Below are positions 6,497-13,367 of a stretch of DNA of 47,347 nucleotides, piece after piece. Numbering within the stretch: position 1 is the first letter of the stretch; every line of letters starts with the position of its first letter. The DNA lies in the IMG/VR virus record IMGVR_UViG_3300032157_000018, positions 1 through 47,347 of that record, one strand, 5' to 3'. This DNA is from a virus. Made by a program: the position numbers and the translations under genes. The notes below the pieces were generated by a model, which saw only the letters and a program-made list of their open reading frames with translations, had not been told where the DNA came from and ran no database searches.

Positions 6497-7145
6497 GCGG
6501 TCCGCACTAGCAAAACTCCAGGCGGCTCGCATTAAGCTTCAAAACACGCCACTGAAGAAGTCCGGGCACAACAAGTTTGCAGGGTATGACTATTTTGAGC
6601 TGGGCGACTTCCTGCCTACGGTCAACAGGATATTTGCAGAACTCGGCCTGTGTTCGATCATCAGCTACGCGCATGACATTGCGAGCTTGCATATCCACGA
6701 CACAGAGACGGATAGCTGCATCACCATTACCTCCCCCATGGCAGAAGCCCAGCTAAAGGGCTGCCACCCCATACAGAACCTCGGAGCGACACAGACCTAC
6801 CTTCGTCGGTATCTCTACGTCACCGCCCTGGAGATCGTAGAGCATGACGCTCTGGATGCATCTGAGCCGGTGAAAGAGGCCAAGGTATCTACGGGCGTCA
6901 TCAAGCCTACAGACGGCGCTGGAGACAGCCTGACCGCAGTCCAGAAAGAGAAGGTGGACCGTATTCGAGGGACTGTCGTTGACTGCTTCGAGGCAGGAAT
7001 CCCGGAAGAAGCCTACAGGGCTATCGACACTGCTGGACTAGACGTAGATGAGAAGGTCTATCTCTGGGACAACCTGGACAGCAAGATGCGCTCGGCTCTG
7101 AAGAAGATCGGCGCTACTAAGACCGTAACTCCGCTCCACGCTTGA
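6480..7145 (+). CDS. erf: ERF-family single-strand annealing protein
   Basis: A recombinase of the ERF superfamily (P22 Erf type), which anneals complementary single strands in phage recombination and circularisation. The N-terminal 125 residues hold the family hallmarks: a helix LAKLQAARIKLQNT, GHNKFAGYDYFELGDFLP (about 29-46), and LGATQTYLRRYLYVTALEIV (about 100-119) followed by EHDALDA. The C-terminal half is a variable helical region. It is followed directly by an SSB-like gene, as in many phage recombination modules. The ribosome site GAGGGAG lies seven bases before ATG. Confidence 0.9.
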   Translation: MNSNSERSALAKLQAARIKLQNTPLKKSGHNKFAGYDYFELGDFLPTVNRIFAELGLCSIISYAHDIASLHIHDTETDSCITITSPMAEAQLKGCHPIQNLGATQTYLRRYLYVTALEIVEHDALDASEPVKEAKVSTGVIKPTDGAGDSLTAVQKEKVDRIRGTVVDCFEAGIPEEAYRAIDTAGLDVDEKVYLWDNLDSKMRSALKKIGATKTVTPLHA

Positions 7146-7152
7146 GGGAACC

Positions 7153-7395
7153 ATGGGCATCAAATACGAAGTAACCGCAGTAACCGGGACGTACACGGAC
7201 AACCAAGGTAACGAGAAGAAGCGTTACACCCGCATGGGAGCAGTCCTCACTACGAAGAACAAGGGCTTCGTCCTCAAGATCGAGGCTATCCCAGTCAACT
7301 GGGATGGGTGGGCGTATCTGAACGAGCCGGAGGAGAAGAAGGAAGCTCCGCGCCGGAAAGAGGCTGAAGACACGGATGGAGACATCCCCTTCTAG
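7153..7395 (+). CDS. SSB-like protein with acidic DIPF tail, 80 aa
   Basis: A small beta-rich protein (YEVTAVTGTYTDNQGNEKKR, then MGAVLTTKNKGFVLKIEAIP and WDGWAYL) ending in a lysine/glutamate-rich linker and the acidic tip DTDGDIPF. That tip matches the C-terminal motif by which bacterial SSB proteins recruit partner proteins. With the ERF gene just upstream it most likely serves recombination or replication on single-stranded DNA. It is shorter than classical SSB (about 170 residues), so homology to the OB fold needs a structural check. Confidence 0.72.
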   Translation: MGIKYEVTAVTGTYTDNQGNEKKRYTRMGAVLTTKNKGFVLKIEAIPVNWDGWAYLNEPEEKKEAPRRKEAEDTDGDIPF

Positions 7396-7397
7396 CT

Positions 7398-7733
7398 ATG
7401 GCCATCAGTGAAGAAGAAATAGGCCGAGCCCTGGACTACCTCCGGGATAACGCCAGCAAGGACGCTCAGGCGCGCGCAGAGAGGATCTACAGCGAGTCTT
7501 GGGCCAAGGTAGTACTAGCCCAGGAACAGGCAAAAGCAAACGCTCCTAGCATGGCTGCGGCACAGATGCAGGCTCTAATCTCAGCACCCTACATAGCCGC
7601 CCTAGAGGCTCACAAGGCAGCGGTGTACGAGGATGAGAGACGACGGTTCCTCAGGGATGCAGCAGAGGCCCGGATCGAAGCTTGGCGTACCGAGAGCGCG
7701 ACTAGACGTGCAGAAGGGAAGGCTTACTCATGA
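7398..7733 (+). CDS. Helical protein of the recombination module, 111 aa
   Basis: Almost entirely helical and rich in Ala, Arg and Glu, with a middle segment AQMQALISAPYIAALEAHKAA and a basic tail. It starts two bases after the SSB-like stop and its stop overlaps the next ATG (ATGA). Proteins of this look accompany ERF and SSB genes in other temperate phages; the function is not known to me. Confidence 0.75.
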   Translation: MAISEEEIGRALDYLRDNASKDAQARAERIYSESWAKVVLAQEQAKANAPSMAAAQMQALISAPYIAALEAHKAAVYEDERRRFLRDAAEARIEAWRTESATRRAEGKAYS

Positions 7734-8002
7734 CCGAACAATCGGACCGCTATCGCGAGGCGGCGGAGTGGCACGAGAAGTGGCGCAAGAGCCTGACGGA
7801 ATACTTGAGCTATTCGGGCCCGCCAGCCGATCACCCTGAGCGCAAACGGACTGAGCTTGCCATCCGGGCGCACGCCGCCGCTGTTGATGTCCTCTCCAAG
7901 CTCGCCAGCGGCGAGTGGGTGCTGTGCGCCAGTTACCCTCGGACGCTCAACGGCGATGGTGTGCGGTGCTATCCGGCGCTCGATGACGAGGAGTTGCCAT
8001 GA
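7730..8002 (+). CDS. Hypothetical protein, 90 aa
   Basis: ATGA-coupled at both ends. The first half is an amphipathic helix (YREAAEWHEKWRKSLTEYL), the second half mixed, with two Cys. No family recognised. It opens the long row of small, overlapping genes that extends to the integrase. Confidence 0.65.
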   Translation: MTEQSDRYREAAEWHEKWRKSLTEYLSYSGPPADHPERKRTELAIRAHAAAVDVLSKLASGEWVLCASYPRTLNGDGVRCYPALDDEELP

Positions 8003-8370
8003 CCACCCCGCGCGAGTTGGCCGATAGGCTAGGGCGTTGGCTGTCAGCGGCGCTTGACGACCCACAGGTCTGCGACGAAATGAAGGCTGACATCGAGGCA
8101 TGGTTCGACGCCGGTCAGCCGTCCCTTGCCGACCAGCAGGATCAGAACGCCAAGGATGCGTGGCAGCCGATTGAGACGGCGCCGAACGATGGGACGCGAG
8201 TGATTGTCTGGCATGAACACTTTACGGCCCCGTGCAGCGCGCGGTACTACTCGCCCTCTTCAGAGTGGATGATGTACTACGGCGGCAGCTCTTTCAAACG
8301 ACAGCCAACGCACTGGATGCCGCTGCCAGCTCCACCAGGCGCAGCCCGCACCCAGGAGCCGAAGACATGA
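7999..8370 (+). CDS. DUF551-like protein, 123 aa
   Basis: Residues 1-45 are helical; residues 52-115 carry the DUF551 pattern: WQPIETAPNDGTRVIVW, a Tyr-rich middle, and THWMPLPAPP near the end. DUF551 proteins are widespread in phage early operons with no known function. The gene ends in the junction sequence GGAGCCGAAGACATGAG, which recurs 173 bases downstream. Confidence 0.8.
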   Translation: MTTPRELADRLGRWLSAALDDPQVCDEMKADIEAWFDAGQPSLADQQDQNAKDAWQPIETAPNDGTRVIVWHEHFTAPCSARYYSPSSEWMMYYGGSSFKRQPTHWMPLPAPPGAARTQEPKT

Positions 8371-8543
8371 GACTGCTGCGCATGATCCAACTTTACTTGG
8401 CGACCGAGGGCATCAGTCAAAACGACCTGTGTCGCGAGCTTGGCATCGACAAAACCACGTTGAGCCGCTTTCTGAACGGGAAACAGGTTCATGCAAGCAC
8501 ATTTGCCAAACTCTTAACGTGGGCACTGGAGCCGAAGACATGA
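8367..8543 (+). CDS. Small helix-turn-helix regulator, 58 aa
   Basis: A minimal XRE/Cro-like DNA-binding protein: ISQNDLCRELGIDKTTLSRFLNGK (residues about 16-39, a clear helix-turn-helix) and little else. It begins by ATGA overlap with the DUF551-like gene and ends in the same EPKT codons as that gene. Its location well outside the switch region suggests a secondary regulator. Confidence 0.8.
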   Translation: MRLLRMIQLYLATEGISQNDLCRELGIDKTTLSRFLNGKQVHASTFAKLLTWALEPKT

Positions 8544-9025
8544 GCGATCTAACTAAACTGGCGGAGCCGGTGGCGTGGCTGCTGACCGATGAAAAGATCA
8601 ACGACCTTCAGGTATCGACTGTGTCGACGCTGGTTCAACGCGCGAAGGCAGCGCACTTCTGCAACGTGTACCTGCGCATCAACGGACGCGACGAAATATA
8701 CGAAGCGGACTGGTTGAAACACCTGACGCAGACCAACCTCGACGACGAGCTTGCCGAGGTGAAGAAGGAGCGGGATGCGCTTGCCGCCGCAATGCCCAGC
8801 GAAGGTGCCGATGCAGCACTGGCATACGCAGCCGAGCACACCCGCGCCGAGAAGGCCGAGGCAGCGCTGGTGGGCTGGTCGTTCGAGCCGAGCACGAAGC
8901 ATGGCATCCAGTACATGATAATCAAGGCGCCAAACGGGTACAGCGCCCACATCGCCTCGCACGCCATGAACCCGGCGAACATCCTGTACATGCTTGCTGA
9001 GGCCATCCGAGGAGCAAAGGAATGA
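8540..9025 (+). CDS. Hypothetical protein with central coiled coil, 161 aa
   Basis: Starts at ATG 8540 overlapping the previous stop. The N-terminal third (AEPVAWLLTDEKIND) is followed by LDDELAEVKKERDALAAAMP, a typical coiled coil, and a C-terminal domain containing YSAHIASHAMNPANILYMLAEAI. The layout resembles small phage proteins called only hypothetical. Function not recognised. Confidence 0.65.
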   Translation: MSDLTKLAEPVAWLLTDEKINDLQVSTVSTLVQRAKAAHFCNVYLRINGRDEIYEADWLKHLTQTNLDDELAEVKKERDALAAAMPSEGADAALAYAAEHTRAEKAEAALVGWSFEPSTKHGIQYMIIKAPNGYSAHIASHAMNPANILYMLAEAIRGAKE

Positions 9026-9270
9026 GCGAGCTGAAGGAAGTTGCCATTTTGTTCGGCGCCGTTGCCGATCCCATCAAGCAACAGATTTCAGCTCAGTTCT
9101 TCGCCGCGCGTGATTCTGATTGTGAATGGTGGCAGCGCGATGCCGACGCTATCACTCGGCTCGATGTCTCCGGATTGTTGCCGAGAAGCGTTGTGCTCGC
9201 CACAAGGAAGAAGTTGATGAAGCGCATTGCCTCGTGCGTAACAGAACTGGACGAGGTTCCGCAGACATGA
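9022..9270 (+). CDS. Hypothetical protein, 82 aa
   Basis: ATGA-coupled to the genes on either side. The product is mixed helical with CEWWQRDADAITRLDVSGLLP in the middle; no family recognised. Confidence 0.6.
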   Translation: MSELKEVAILFGAVADPIKQQISAQFFAARDSDCEWWQRDADAITRLDVSGLLPRSVVLATRKKLMKRIASCVTELDEVPQT

Positions 9271-9467
9271 GCGACGAGAAAAAAGTTGTGTTCCTCGCTT
9301 ATCGTGGTCCGATGCCAACGGCTTCTAGAGAGGTGCTTTCATGCAAGGCATGCACAAACAAGACATGGACCGTTGAATACAATTCTGATGGAGAAGGACA
9401 TCCATGGTTGCGTTGCGCCTGCTGCGGAGAGAATGGCGGAAGGATTGGATGGGTGCACGAGCCATGA
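9267..9467 (+). CDS. Zinc-ribbon protein, 66 aa
   Basis: Two knuckles, CKAC (residues about 25-28) and CACC (about 50-53), separated by a strand-rich loop, suggest one structural zinc. The start is ATG 9267, overlapping the previous stop, with the next gene starting four bases before its own stop. Small zinc ribbons of this kind may bind DNA, RNA or protein; nothing more can be said. Confidence 0.65.
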   Translation: MSDEKKVVFLAYRGPMPTASREVLSCKACTNKTWTVEYNSDGEGHPWLRCACCGENGGRIGWVHEP

Positions 9468-9703
9468 GTGAAGACTACAACTACGTCCGCGGCGTGCCCG
9501 ACCTCGACGATGAGATCAAGCGCCTCCGCGCCCGGCAAGCTGTGCTGGTGGAGGCGCTGGTCGATTGTCAGAAGAACGTCGAGAACGCCCGTATATGGAG
9601 CGGCATGGACTGGCACTGGAACAATTTGGCAGGCTTCTACGCAAAGCGAATTCACGACAGGGCAAGCGCCGCTCTCGCACAGGGGGAGTCTGAACATGGG
9701 TAA
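9464..9703 (+). CDS. Helical protein, 79 aa, paralogue of the 10558-10776 gene
   Basis: Contains RARQAVLVEAL and ends in ALAQGES, both shared with the product of the gene at 10558-10776; the DNA of the first element (34 bp, 9526-9559) is identical in both genes. The rest differs, as if the middles had been swapped. Helical, function unknown. Confidence 0.62.
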   Translation: MSEDYNYVRGVPDLDDEIKRLRARQAVLVEALVDCQKNVENARIWSGMDWHWNNLAGFYAKRIHDRASAALAQGESEHG

Positions 9704-9890
9704 CGGTCCTTGCTGCCGCAAGTGCGGGGTACACATCAACGATCTTCACGGTGCCTATCTGGCTCGCGTGAACGAGAAAGGCGTGCCGGGCATCTGGGAG
9801 TGTCGCCCACAATGCGGCGCAACGCTGACTGAGGAAGAAGCGGTGCTAGCCGCGCTCGAACAGGGGGAGGGAACATGCAAGCCCGAATGA
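9696..9890 (+). CDS. Zinc-finger-like protein, 64 aa
   Basis: CCRKC near the N terminus and CRPQC at about residues 43-47 give a likely zinc site. The ATG at 9696 follows AGGGGGAG within the end of the previous gene. The C terminus is coded by another copy of the AGGGGGAG ribosome element. Confidence 0.6.
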   Translation: MGNGPCCRKCGVHINDLHGAYLARVNEKGVPGIWECRPQCGATLTEEEAVLAALEQGEGTCKPE

Positions 9891-10072
9891 CCGTGGAAGA
9901 AGAACGCCGGATCGAGGAACGCTTCGACTTGCAACGCGAGGCGTTAGGGCTGCTCGAAGTCATCGTGGCAGAGTGGGATAGCGACCCGATGTCTGTCCAG
10001 TGTTTCGACCTGCGCATCGTCGCTCGGGCGAAGCAGGTTGCGAAACGGTTGCGTGAGTTGCAGCCGCTATGA
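9875..10072 (+). CDS. Helical protein, 65 aa
   Basis: Charged, almost wholly helical (VEEERRIEERFDLQREALGLL). It starts within the 3' end of the zinc-finger gene, directly after CAGGGGGAGGGAAC. No function recognised. Confidence 0.58.
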   Translation: MQARMTVEEERRIEERFDLQREALGLLEVIVAEWDSDPMSVQCFDLRIVARAKQVAKRLRELQPL

Positions 10073-10097
10073 CCATCGCACAGCAGGGGGAGGGAGG

Positions 10098-10337
10098 GTG
10101 AGCGCCATTCGCCCAGAAACGATTGCCAAGATCGATGCGCTACACGCCAAGATCGCCGCTTTGATCGAGGCTGAGAAGAAGTACTACTTCCGCACGCAGG
10201 GCCGGATCAACTCTCTCTGGGACAGCATTCACGAGACACAGATCGAGTGGCACGCAAACTCACCAGCCATCCGAGCGGCAGGCGAAGCTGACATGCGACG
10301 CTGGGATGGCTACGTAAGGAGCAAGCCGTATGAATGA
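10098..10337 (+). CDS. Helical protein, 79 aa
   Basis: Starts at GTG 10098, preceded by CAGGGGGAGGGAGG. Residues 4-30 form a strong helix (IAKIDALHAKIAALIEAEKK), and the rest is amphipathic with several Trp. Function unknown. Confidence 0.6.
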   Translation: MSAIRPETIAKIDALHAKIAALIEAEKKYYFRTQGRINSLWDSIHETQIEWHANSPAIRAAGEADMRRWDGYVRSKPYE

Positions 10338-10380
10338 AGCCTTCGCCATCCGCCGCCCGGATGGGTCGTATCCGCTATGA
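10330..10380 (+). CDS. Possible 16-residue peptide
   Basis: ATG 10330 to TGA 10380 codes NEAFAIRRPDGSYPL after Met. It overlaps the previous stop and its own stop overlaps the next ATG (ATGA). It could be a real coupling peptide or chance; a longer frame from 10334 also crosses this stretch. Confidence 0.3.
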   Translation: MNEAFAIRRPDGSYPL

Positions 10381-10574
10381 GTTTCTGGGACACGCCAAGC
10401 GGGCCCAAGACGCACCACAGGCGCACCTGCGAGACGTGCCGAGCCATGGGCTACAAGGCAGCGTGTCTATTGCCATTCCGACGCAGAACGCCACGCAAGC
10501 GCTTGCCACCGGAGAGCGCCTGGGCATTGTTATCCAGGCTCAGATACGGACGCAGGTATGGTCGAGGAACTTGA
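10377..10574 (+). CDS. Basic protein with CxxC motif, 65 aa (uncertain)
   Basis: Starts ATGA-coupled at 10377 and overlaps the next gene by 17 bases. It carries CETC near residue 18 with a third Cys (AAC) eleven residues later and a very basic tail. A competing frame at 10334-10585 covers the same DNA with equally plausible codon usage; the coupling and Cys pattern favour this one. Confidence 0.42.
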   Translation: MSFWDTPSGPKTHHRRTCETCRAMGYKAACLLPFRRRTPRKRLPPESAWALLSRLRYGRRYGRGT

Positions 10575-10776
10575 CAAGAAAGTAGCCGATGCAGCAGAGA
10601 AACGCGACAAGCTTGCAGCAGCCCGCGCCCGGCAAGCTGTGCTGGTGGAGGCGCTGACGGAGGCCGAGACGGTCATGCTCATGGTCGAACCGCGCAGTCA
10701 CAAGGCCGAATACCTGGCAGCGCTATACAAGGCCCGCGCCGCTCTCGCCCAGGAGAAGCAGGGGGAGGGGACGTAA
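10558..10776 (+). CDS. Helical protein, 72 aa, paralogue of the 9464-9703 gene
   Basis: Starts with a coiled coil (VEELDKKVADAAEKRDKLAA), then shares RARQAVLVEAL and the ending RAALAQ with the gene at 9464-9703, including 34 identical bases (10623-10656). Its C-terminal codons contain CAGGGGGAGGGG, the ribosome site of the next gene. Confidence 0.62.
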   Translation: MVEELDKKVADAAEKRDKLAAARARQAVLVEALTEAETVMLMVEPRSHKAEYLAALYKARAALAQEKQGEGT

Positions 10777-11009
10777 TGGTTCGCAATTTCTGCGACTGCT
10801 GCGGCAATGAACTTACCAGCGACAACGTGCCATCAGGCCCTGAGAACCGCGGGATGCTTTGTGGCAAGACTCCCAACACTGGCAAGCTTCCATCCTTCCA
10901 GTGGGAAGTGCTCGTCGGCATGAACGGCATTTGGAACGACGGCGAACTGTGCAAGTACTGCATCATCGATCTCGTGAACGCGGCCGATGACCGGCCGGTA
11001 GAGGCATGA
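10776..11009 (+). CDS. Zinc-binding protein, 77 aa
   Basis: Four Cys in two pairs, CDCC (about residues 6-9) and CKYC (about 60-63), flank a hydrophobic core (FQWEVLVGMNGIW). Likely a small zinc-ribbon fold. Start ATG 10776 shares a base with the previous stop; the stop overlaps the next ATG. Confidence 0.65.
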   Translation: MVRNFCDCCGNELTSDNVPSGPENRGMLCGKTPNTGKLPSFQWEVLVGMNGIWNDGELCKYCIIDLVNAADDRPVEA

Positions 11010-11104
11010 TGCGGCGCCAATGGAACTGGCCAGTGTTCTGGCGCGGCTTCTGGGATGGACTTGCGCTGATTCCGCTATGGCGCTGGCTGGGCTTGCTGAA
11101 ATGA
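11006..11104 (+). CDS. Trp-rich hydrophobic peptide, 32 aa
   Basis: ATGA-coupled on both sides. The peptide RRQWNWPVFWRGFWDGLAL then IPLWRWLGLL has eight Trp (one pair of Arg at the start) and is probably membrane-associated. Function unknown. Confidence 0.5.
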   Translation: MMRRQWNWPVFWRGFWDGLALIPLWRWLGLLK

Positions 11105-11139
11105 CCCCAATCCTGCTGACCGAGGAGCGGAGGGGGTGA
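11101..11139 (+). CDS. Possible 12-residue coupling peptide
   Basis: ATG 11101 to TGA 11139, overlapping the stop before it and the GTG start after it. Its last codons (GAG GAG CGG AGG GGG) form the ribosome site of the next gene. Too short to judge from sequence alone. Confidence 0.25.
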   Translation: MTPILLTEERRG

Positions 11140-11426
11140 GCGAGCGCCGCGTTGTGTGCGCCGCGATCCGTGCTGCCGACGGCGAGTTGCTGCTCGGTAT
11201 CCGGCACTACAGCCAGGACATGATTAACCTGATCAGTCAGCGGTTCGATGGCACCAAGTTCGAACACCGATTGGACGAGGACCAAGGCTTCGTCGACCAG
11301 CACGGCGTCTTCATGGACCGTTTCGAGGCGTTCCGCGTAGCAGACGCCGCCGGACAGATCACCAACCGAAACGGCTGCGGACGAGACCCAGATGGGCCGA
11401 AACTCTACAGCGAAGGGCTGTACTGA
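11136..11426 (+). CDS. Conserved phage protein of unknown function, 96 aa
   Basis: Starts at GTG 11136 behind GGAGCGGAGGGGG. The sequence VVCAAIRAADGELLLGIRHY, QGFVDQHGVF and LYSEGLY at the end is of a type I have seen repeatedly in temperate phage early regions. The role is unknown. Stop TGA overlaps the next ATG. Confidence 0.72.
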   Translation: MSERRVVCAAIRAADGELLLGIRHYSQDMINLISQRFDGTKFEHRLDEDQGFVDQHGVFMDRFEAFRVADAAGQITNRNGCGRDPDGPKLYSEGLY

Positions 11427-11674
11427 TGACCCTGCTCCTGACCGACGACGAGCTGGAGACGCTGACCGGGTACAAGCAGGCAGCGCGGCAGATCGTCGAG
11501 CTCAAGCATCTGCGCATCCCGCATCGCCTACGTCGGGATGGCACAATCGTCGTTTTCAGGGAGGACTGCCGTGCGACCGAGGAAGAAAGACCGGCATCTC
11601 CCCGCGTGCGTGTACCTAAAGCACGGGGCTTACTGGTACGTACACAAGGGGAAGTGGACGAGGCTCGGGGATGA
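11426..11674 (+). CDS. DUF4224-like protein, possible recombination directionality partner
   Basis: The first 48 residues (LLTDDELETLTGYKQAARQI, then LRIPHRLRRDGTIVVF) match the DUF4224 pattern, a small domain usually found just upstream of phage integrases. The remaining 34 residues overlap the integrase start by 104 bases in another frame. Position suggests a partner of the integrase such as an excisionase, but this has not been shown from the sequence. Confidence 0.68.
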   Translation: MTLLLTDDELETLTGYKQAARQIVELKHLRIPHRLRRDGTIVVFREDCRATEEERPASPRVRVPKARGLLVRTQGEVDEARG

Positions 11675-12569
11675 CCTCCAGAAGGCCCTCGCCGTCTACG
11701 CCAAACAGTTTGAGGTCAGGTCTGTAGCAGGCACCCTCCCCGCCCTGATAGATGAAGCCTTCCCCTACATCACCGCCACGGTCTCAGAAGGAACGAGGAA
11801 GCAGTACCGGTCGGCAGCAAACCACCTGAAGGAGGCTTTCAAGGAGTTCGACCCCCAGAACCTTCAGAGCGCCAACGTCCGACACCTCCGCAGGATGCTC
11901 TCGAAGATGCCCAACACAGCTAACCGGTGCATCAGTGTCCTCCGGATGATCTATGCCTGGGCCCGGGAGGAAGAGATCGTCTTTCATGACCCCTGTGAGG
12001 GAATCGACCGACTCAAGGAAGGCAAACGTGACCGCTACATCACCGACGAGGAATGGGACGCTCTAAGGGGCGCTGCCTCTCCACTGGTGCGCAACATCCT
12101 TGACCTACTGTACTTCACCGCGCAACGGGTTGGTGACGTACTCAGCATCAAGCTCACCCAGATCACCGATCAAGGCATCGTCTTCAAGCAGAAGAAGACC
12201 GGAGCGCGACTAACGGTATCCTGGTGCCCGGAGCTGGAGGCCGTCGTAGCCTCCGCCAAGGAAGGGAACATCCGCGCGATGACCCTCCTGCACAACCGGG
12301 GTAAGAGAATCGCCTACAGCACCTTCCACGACGCGTGGCTGGCCCTCTGTCAGGCCACCGGGGTAGAAGACGCACACATCCACGACATCCGCGCCAAGAG
12401 CCTTACAGATGCCAAGAGGCAGGGCCATGACCCCACTCCGCTAGCAGGCCACAAGAACGCGCAGATGACCGAGCGCTACATCCGAAGGCGGGAAGACGTG
12501 CTCGTAATGGGGCCGAGTATTAGACGGGAATTAGACAGAGACAGCAAAAACAAGAAGATGGGAGACTGA
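11571..12569 (+). CDS. int: Tyrosine recombinase / integrase
   Basis: A 332-residue phage integrase that catalyses site-specific insertion and excision. GTG at 11571 is chosen because GGGAGG lies nine bases upstream and the N terminus RPRKKDRHLPACVYLKHGAY fits phage integrase starts. Arm-binding and core-binding regions occupy residues 1-150. The catalytic domain shows Arg186 (QRVGD), Lys209 (QKKTG), His271 and Arg274 (HDIR), His294 (GHKN) and the nucleophile Tyr303 (ERYIRR). It is the last gene of the rightward early operon; putative arm sites and a tRNA-Leu-like gene follow. Confidence 0.93.
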   Translation: MRPRKKDRHLPACVYLKHGAYWYVHKGKWTRLGDDLQKALAVYAKQFEVRSVAGTLPALIDEAFPYITATVSEGTRKQYRSAANHLKEAFKEFDPQNLQSANVRHLRRMLSKMPNTANRCISVLRMIYAWAREEEIVFHDPCEGIDRLKEGKRDRYITDEEWDALRGAASPLVRNILDLLYFTAQRVGDVLSIKLTQITDQGIVFKQKKTGARLTVSWCPELEAVVASAKEGNIRAMTLLHNRGKRIAYSTFHDAWLALCQATGVEDAHIHDIRAKSLTDAKRQGHDPTPLAGHKNAQMTERYIRRREDVLVMGPSIRRELDRDSKNKKMGD

Positions 12570-12713
12570 AATAAAGTTTTGCAGCAGGTGCGATAAGTAA
12601 AGCAAGGAATTGAAACGAGAGATGAAACAGACAACGCATGTCTAATACAGACAGCGTAGTTAGGCCGAAATCACCGTAGGGAGATTTGGATGGGACAGGG
12701 GAGTATTAGACAG
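12517..12713 (+). repeat. Repeats of GTATTAGACAG around the integrase end (candidate arm sites)
   Basis: Related sites lie at 12517-12525 (GTATTAGAC), 12529-12538 (AATTAGACAG), 12639-12648 (TGTCTAATAC, reverse orientation) and 12703-12713 (GTATTAGACAG). Clustering behind an integrase gene, in both orientations, is typical of integrase arm-type or excisionase sites. The crossover core is not proven; the tRNA-like sequence at 12917-12993 is the best candidate. Confidence 0.5.
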
Positions 12714-12934
12714 TGAGCGCCACAATTGCGCTGTGGATAATTGCCGGCTGCGCGACTGCCCTAGCGATATGGGCATGGTTTCATCCGCTGAAAAAGCGGT
12801 ATCCTGTGGTGACCTGGAATGAGGCCGGCCAGATTGTTTGCGTGACTCTTCAGGATGACGAGGGAAAGATCGTGCGCGTGCTAGCGGAGTCGGCGAATCC
12901 GCCAATAACCCCGCGAGCCAAGGTGGTGGAATAG
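12713..12934 (+). CDS. Single-pass membrane protein, 73 aa
   Basis: GTG 12713 follows AGGGGAG. An N-terminal hydrophobic helix (IALWIIAGCATALAIWAWF) is followed by a small soluble domain (YPVVTWNEAGQIVCVTLQ). The stop TAG lies inside the D-loop of the tRNA-Leu-like sequence, so its 3' end overlaps the tRNA by 18 bases. Function unknown. Confidence 0.55.
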   Translation: MSATIALWIIAGCATALAIWAWFHPLKKRYPVVTWNEAGQIVCVTLQDDEGKIVRVLAESANPPITPRAKVVE

Positions 12935-12993
12935 GTAGACACAGCGGACTTAAAATCCGTCCATTGTCGGTTCGAGTCCGGCCCTTGGCACCA
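12917..12993 (+). tRNA. tRNA-Leu(UAA)-like, with short variable loop
   Basis: A full cloverleaf: acceptor GCCAAGG/CCTTGGC, D stem GTG/CAC, anticodon stem GCGGA/TCCGT with loop CTTAAAA (anticodon UAA), T arm GTCGG-TTCGAGT-CCGGC, discriminator A73 and encoded CCA. The variable region is only five bases (CCATT) instead of the long arm of leucine tRNAs. It may be a decayed or altered phage tRNA, or the tRNA identity block of attP next to the integrase. Confidence 0.82.
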
Positions 12994-12995
12994 AT

Positions 12996-13367
12996 ATGGA
13001 AAAGCGATTTTGCAGGGCGTGTTGGAAACATGCGCCCATGGACCATTTCTACCAAGCCGCTGACTGTCTTGGCCGGACAGTGTTTCGCTGCAAGACTATC
13101 AATCGTTTCGACATCATGGCCGATAGCCCAATGATGCAGATGCTGTGCGTCTTCCGCTCAACCGGGGATGAATACTGTTCTCTGGATTGGGCGTTCGACG
13201 ACATGTACACGGTTCGTCAAGCGTCAGCCATATTGACCGCTCTGTGGAGACAGGGCCTACTGGAGCGGCGCGGCCCAGAAGTTGAGCCGACCACCGGACA
13301 GAAGTACTACTTCTACAAGGCTACTTACACGCCTGAACCACAGGAGCCGCCTCGTTCGGGCACTTGA
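12996..13367 (+). CDS. Hypothetical protein, zinc-finger and winged-helix-like, 123 aa
   Basis: Starts two bases after the encoded CCA of the tRNA, without its own visible ribosome site; an internal ATG at 13117 is an alternative. The first 35 residues contain CRACW and RCK, a possible zinc site; residues 70-95 (YTVRQASAILTALWRQGLLERRG) look like a winged helix. It runs head-on into the late operon, overlapping the last gene of that operon by 47 bases. Confidence 0.55.
   Translation: MEKRFCRACWKHAPMDHFYQAADCLGRTVFRCKTINRFDIMADSPMMQMLCVFRSTGDEYCSLDWAFDDMYTVRQASAILTALWRQGLLERRGPEVEPTTGQKYYFYKATYTPEPQEPPRSGT

Noticed and set aside
10334-10585. Alternative 83-codon frame over the 10377 gene
   Set aside because: No ribosome coupling as good as the ATGA at 10377 and no motif; kept only as a competing possibility.
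9274-11100. Repeated AGGGGGAG elements as protein-binding sites
   Set aside because: They always sit just before start codons at ribosome-site distance, so they are better explained as Shine-Dalgarno sequences.
12660-13055. A minus-strand frame containing GAKGRTRTDN
   Set aside because: This is the familiar false protein read from the complement of a tRNA gene; it covers the tRNA-Leu.
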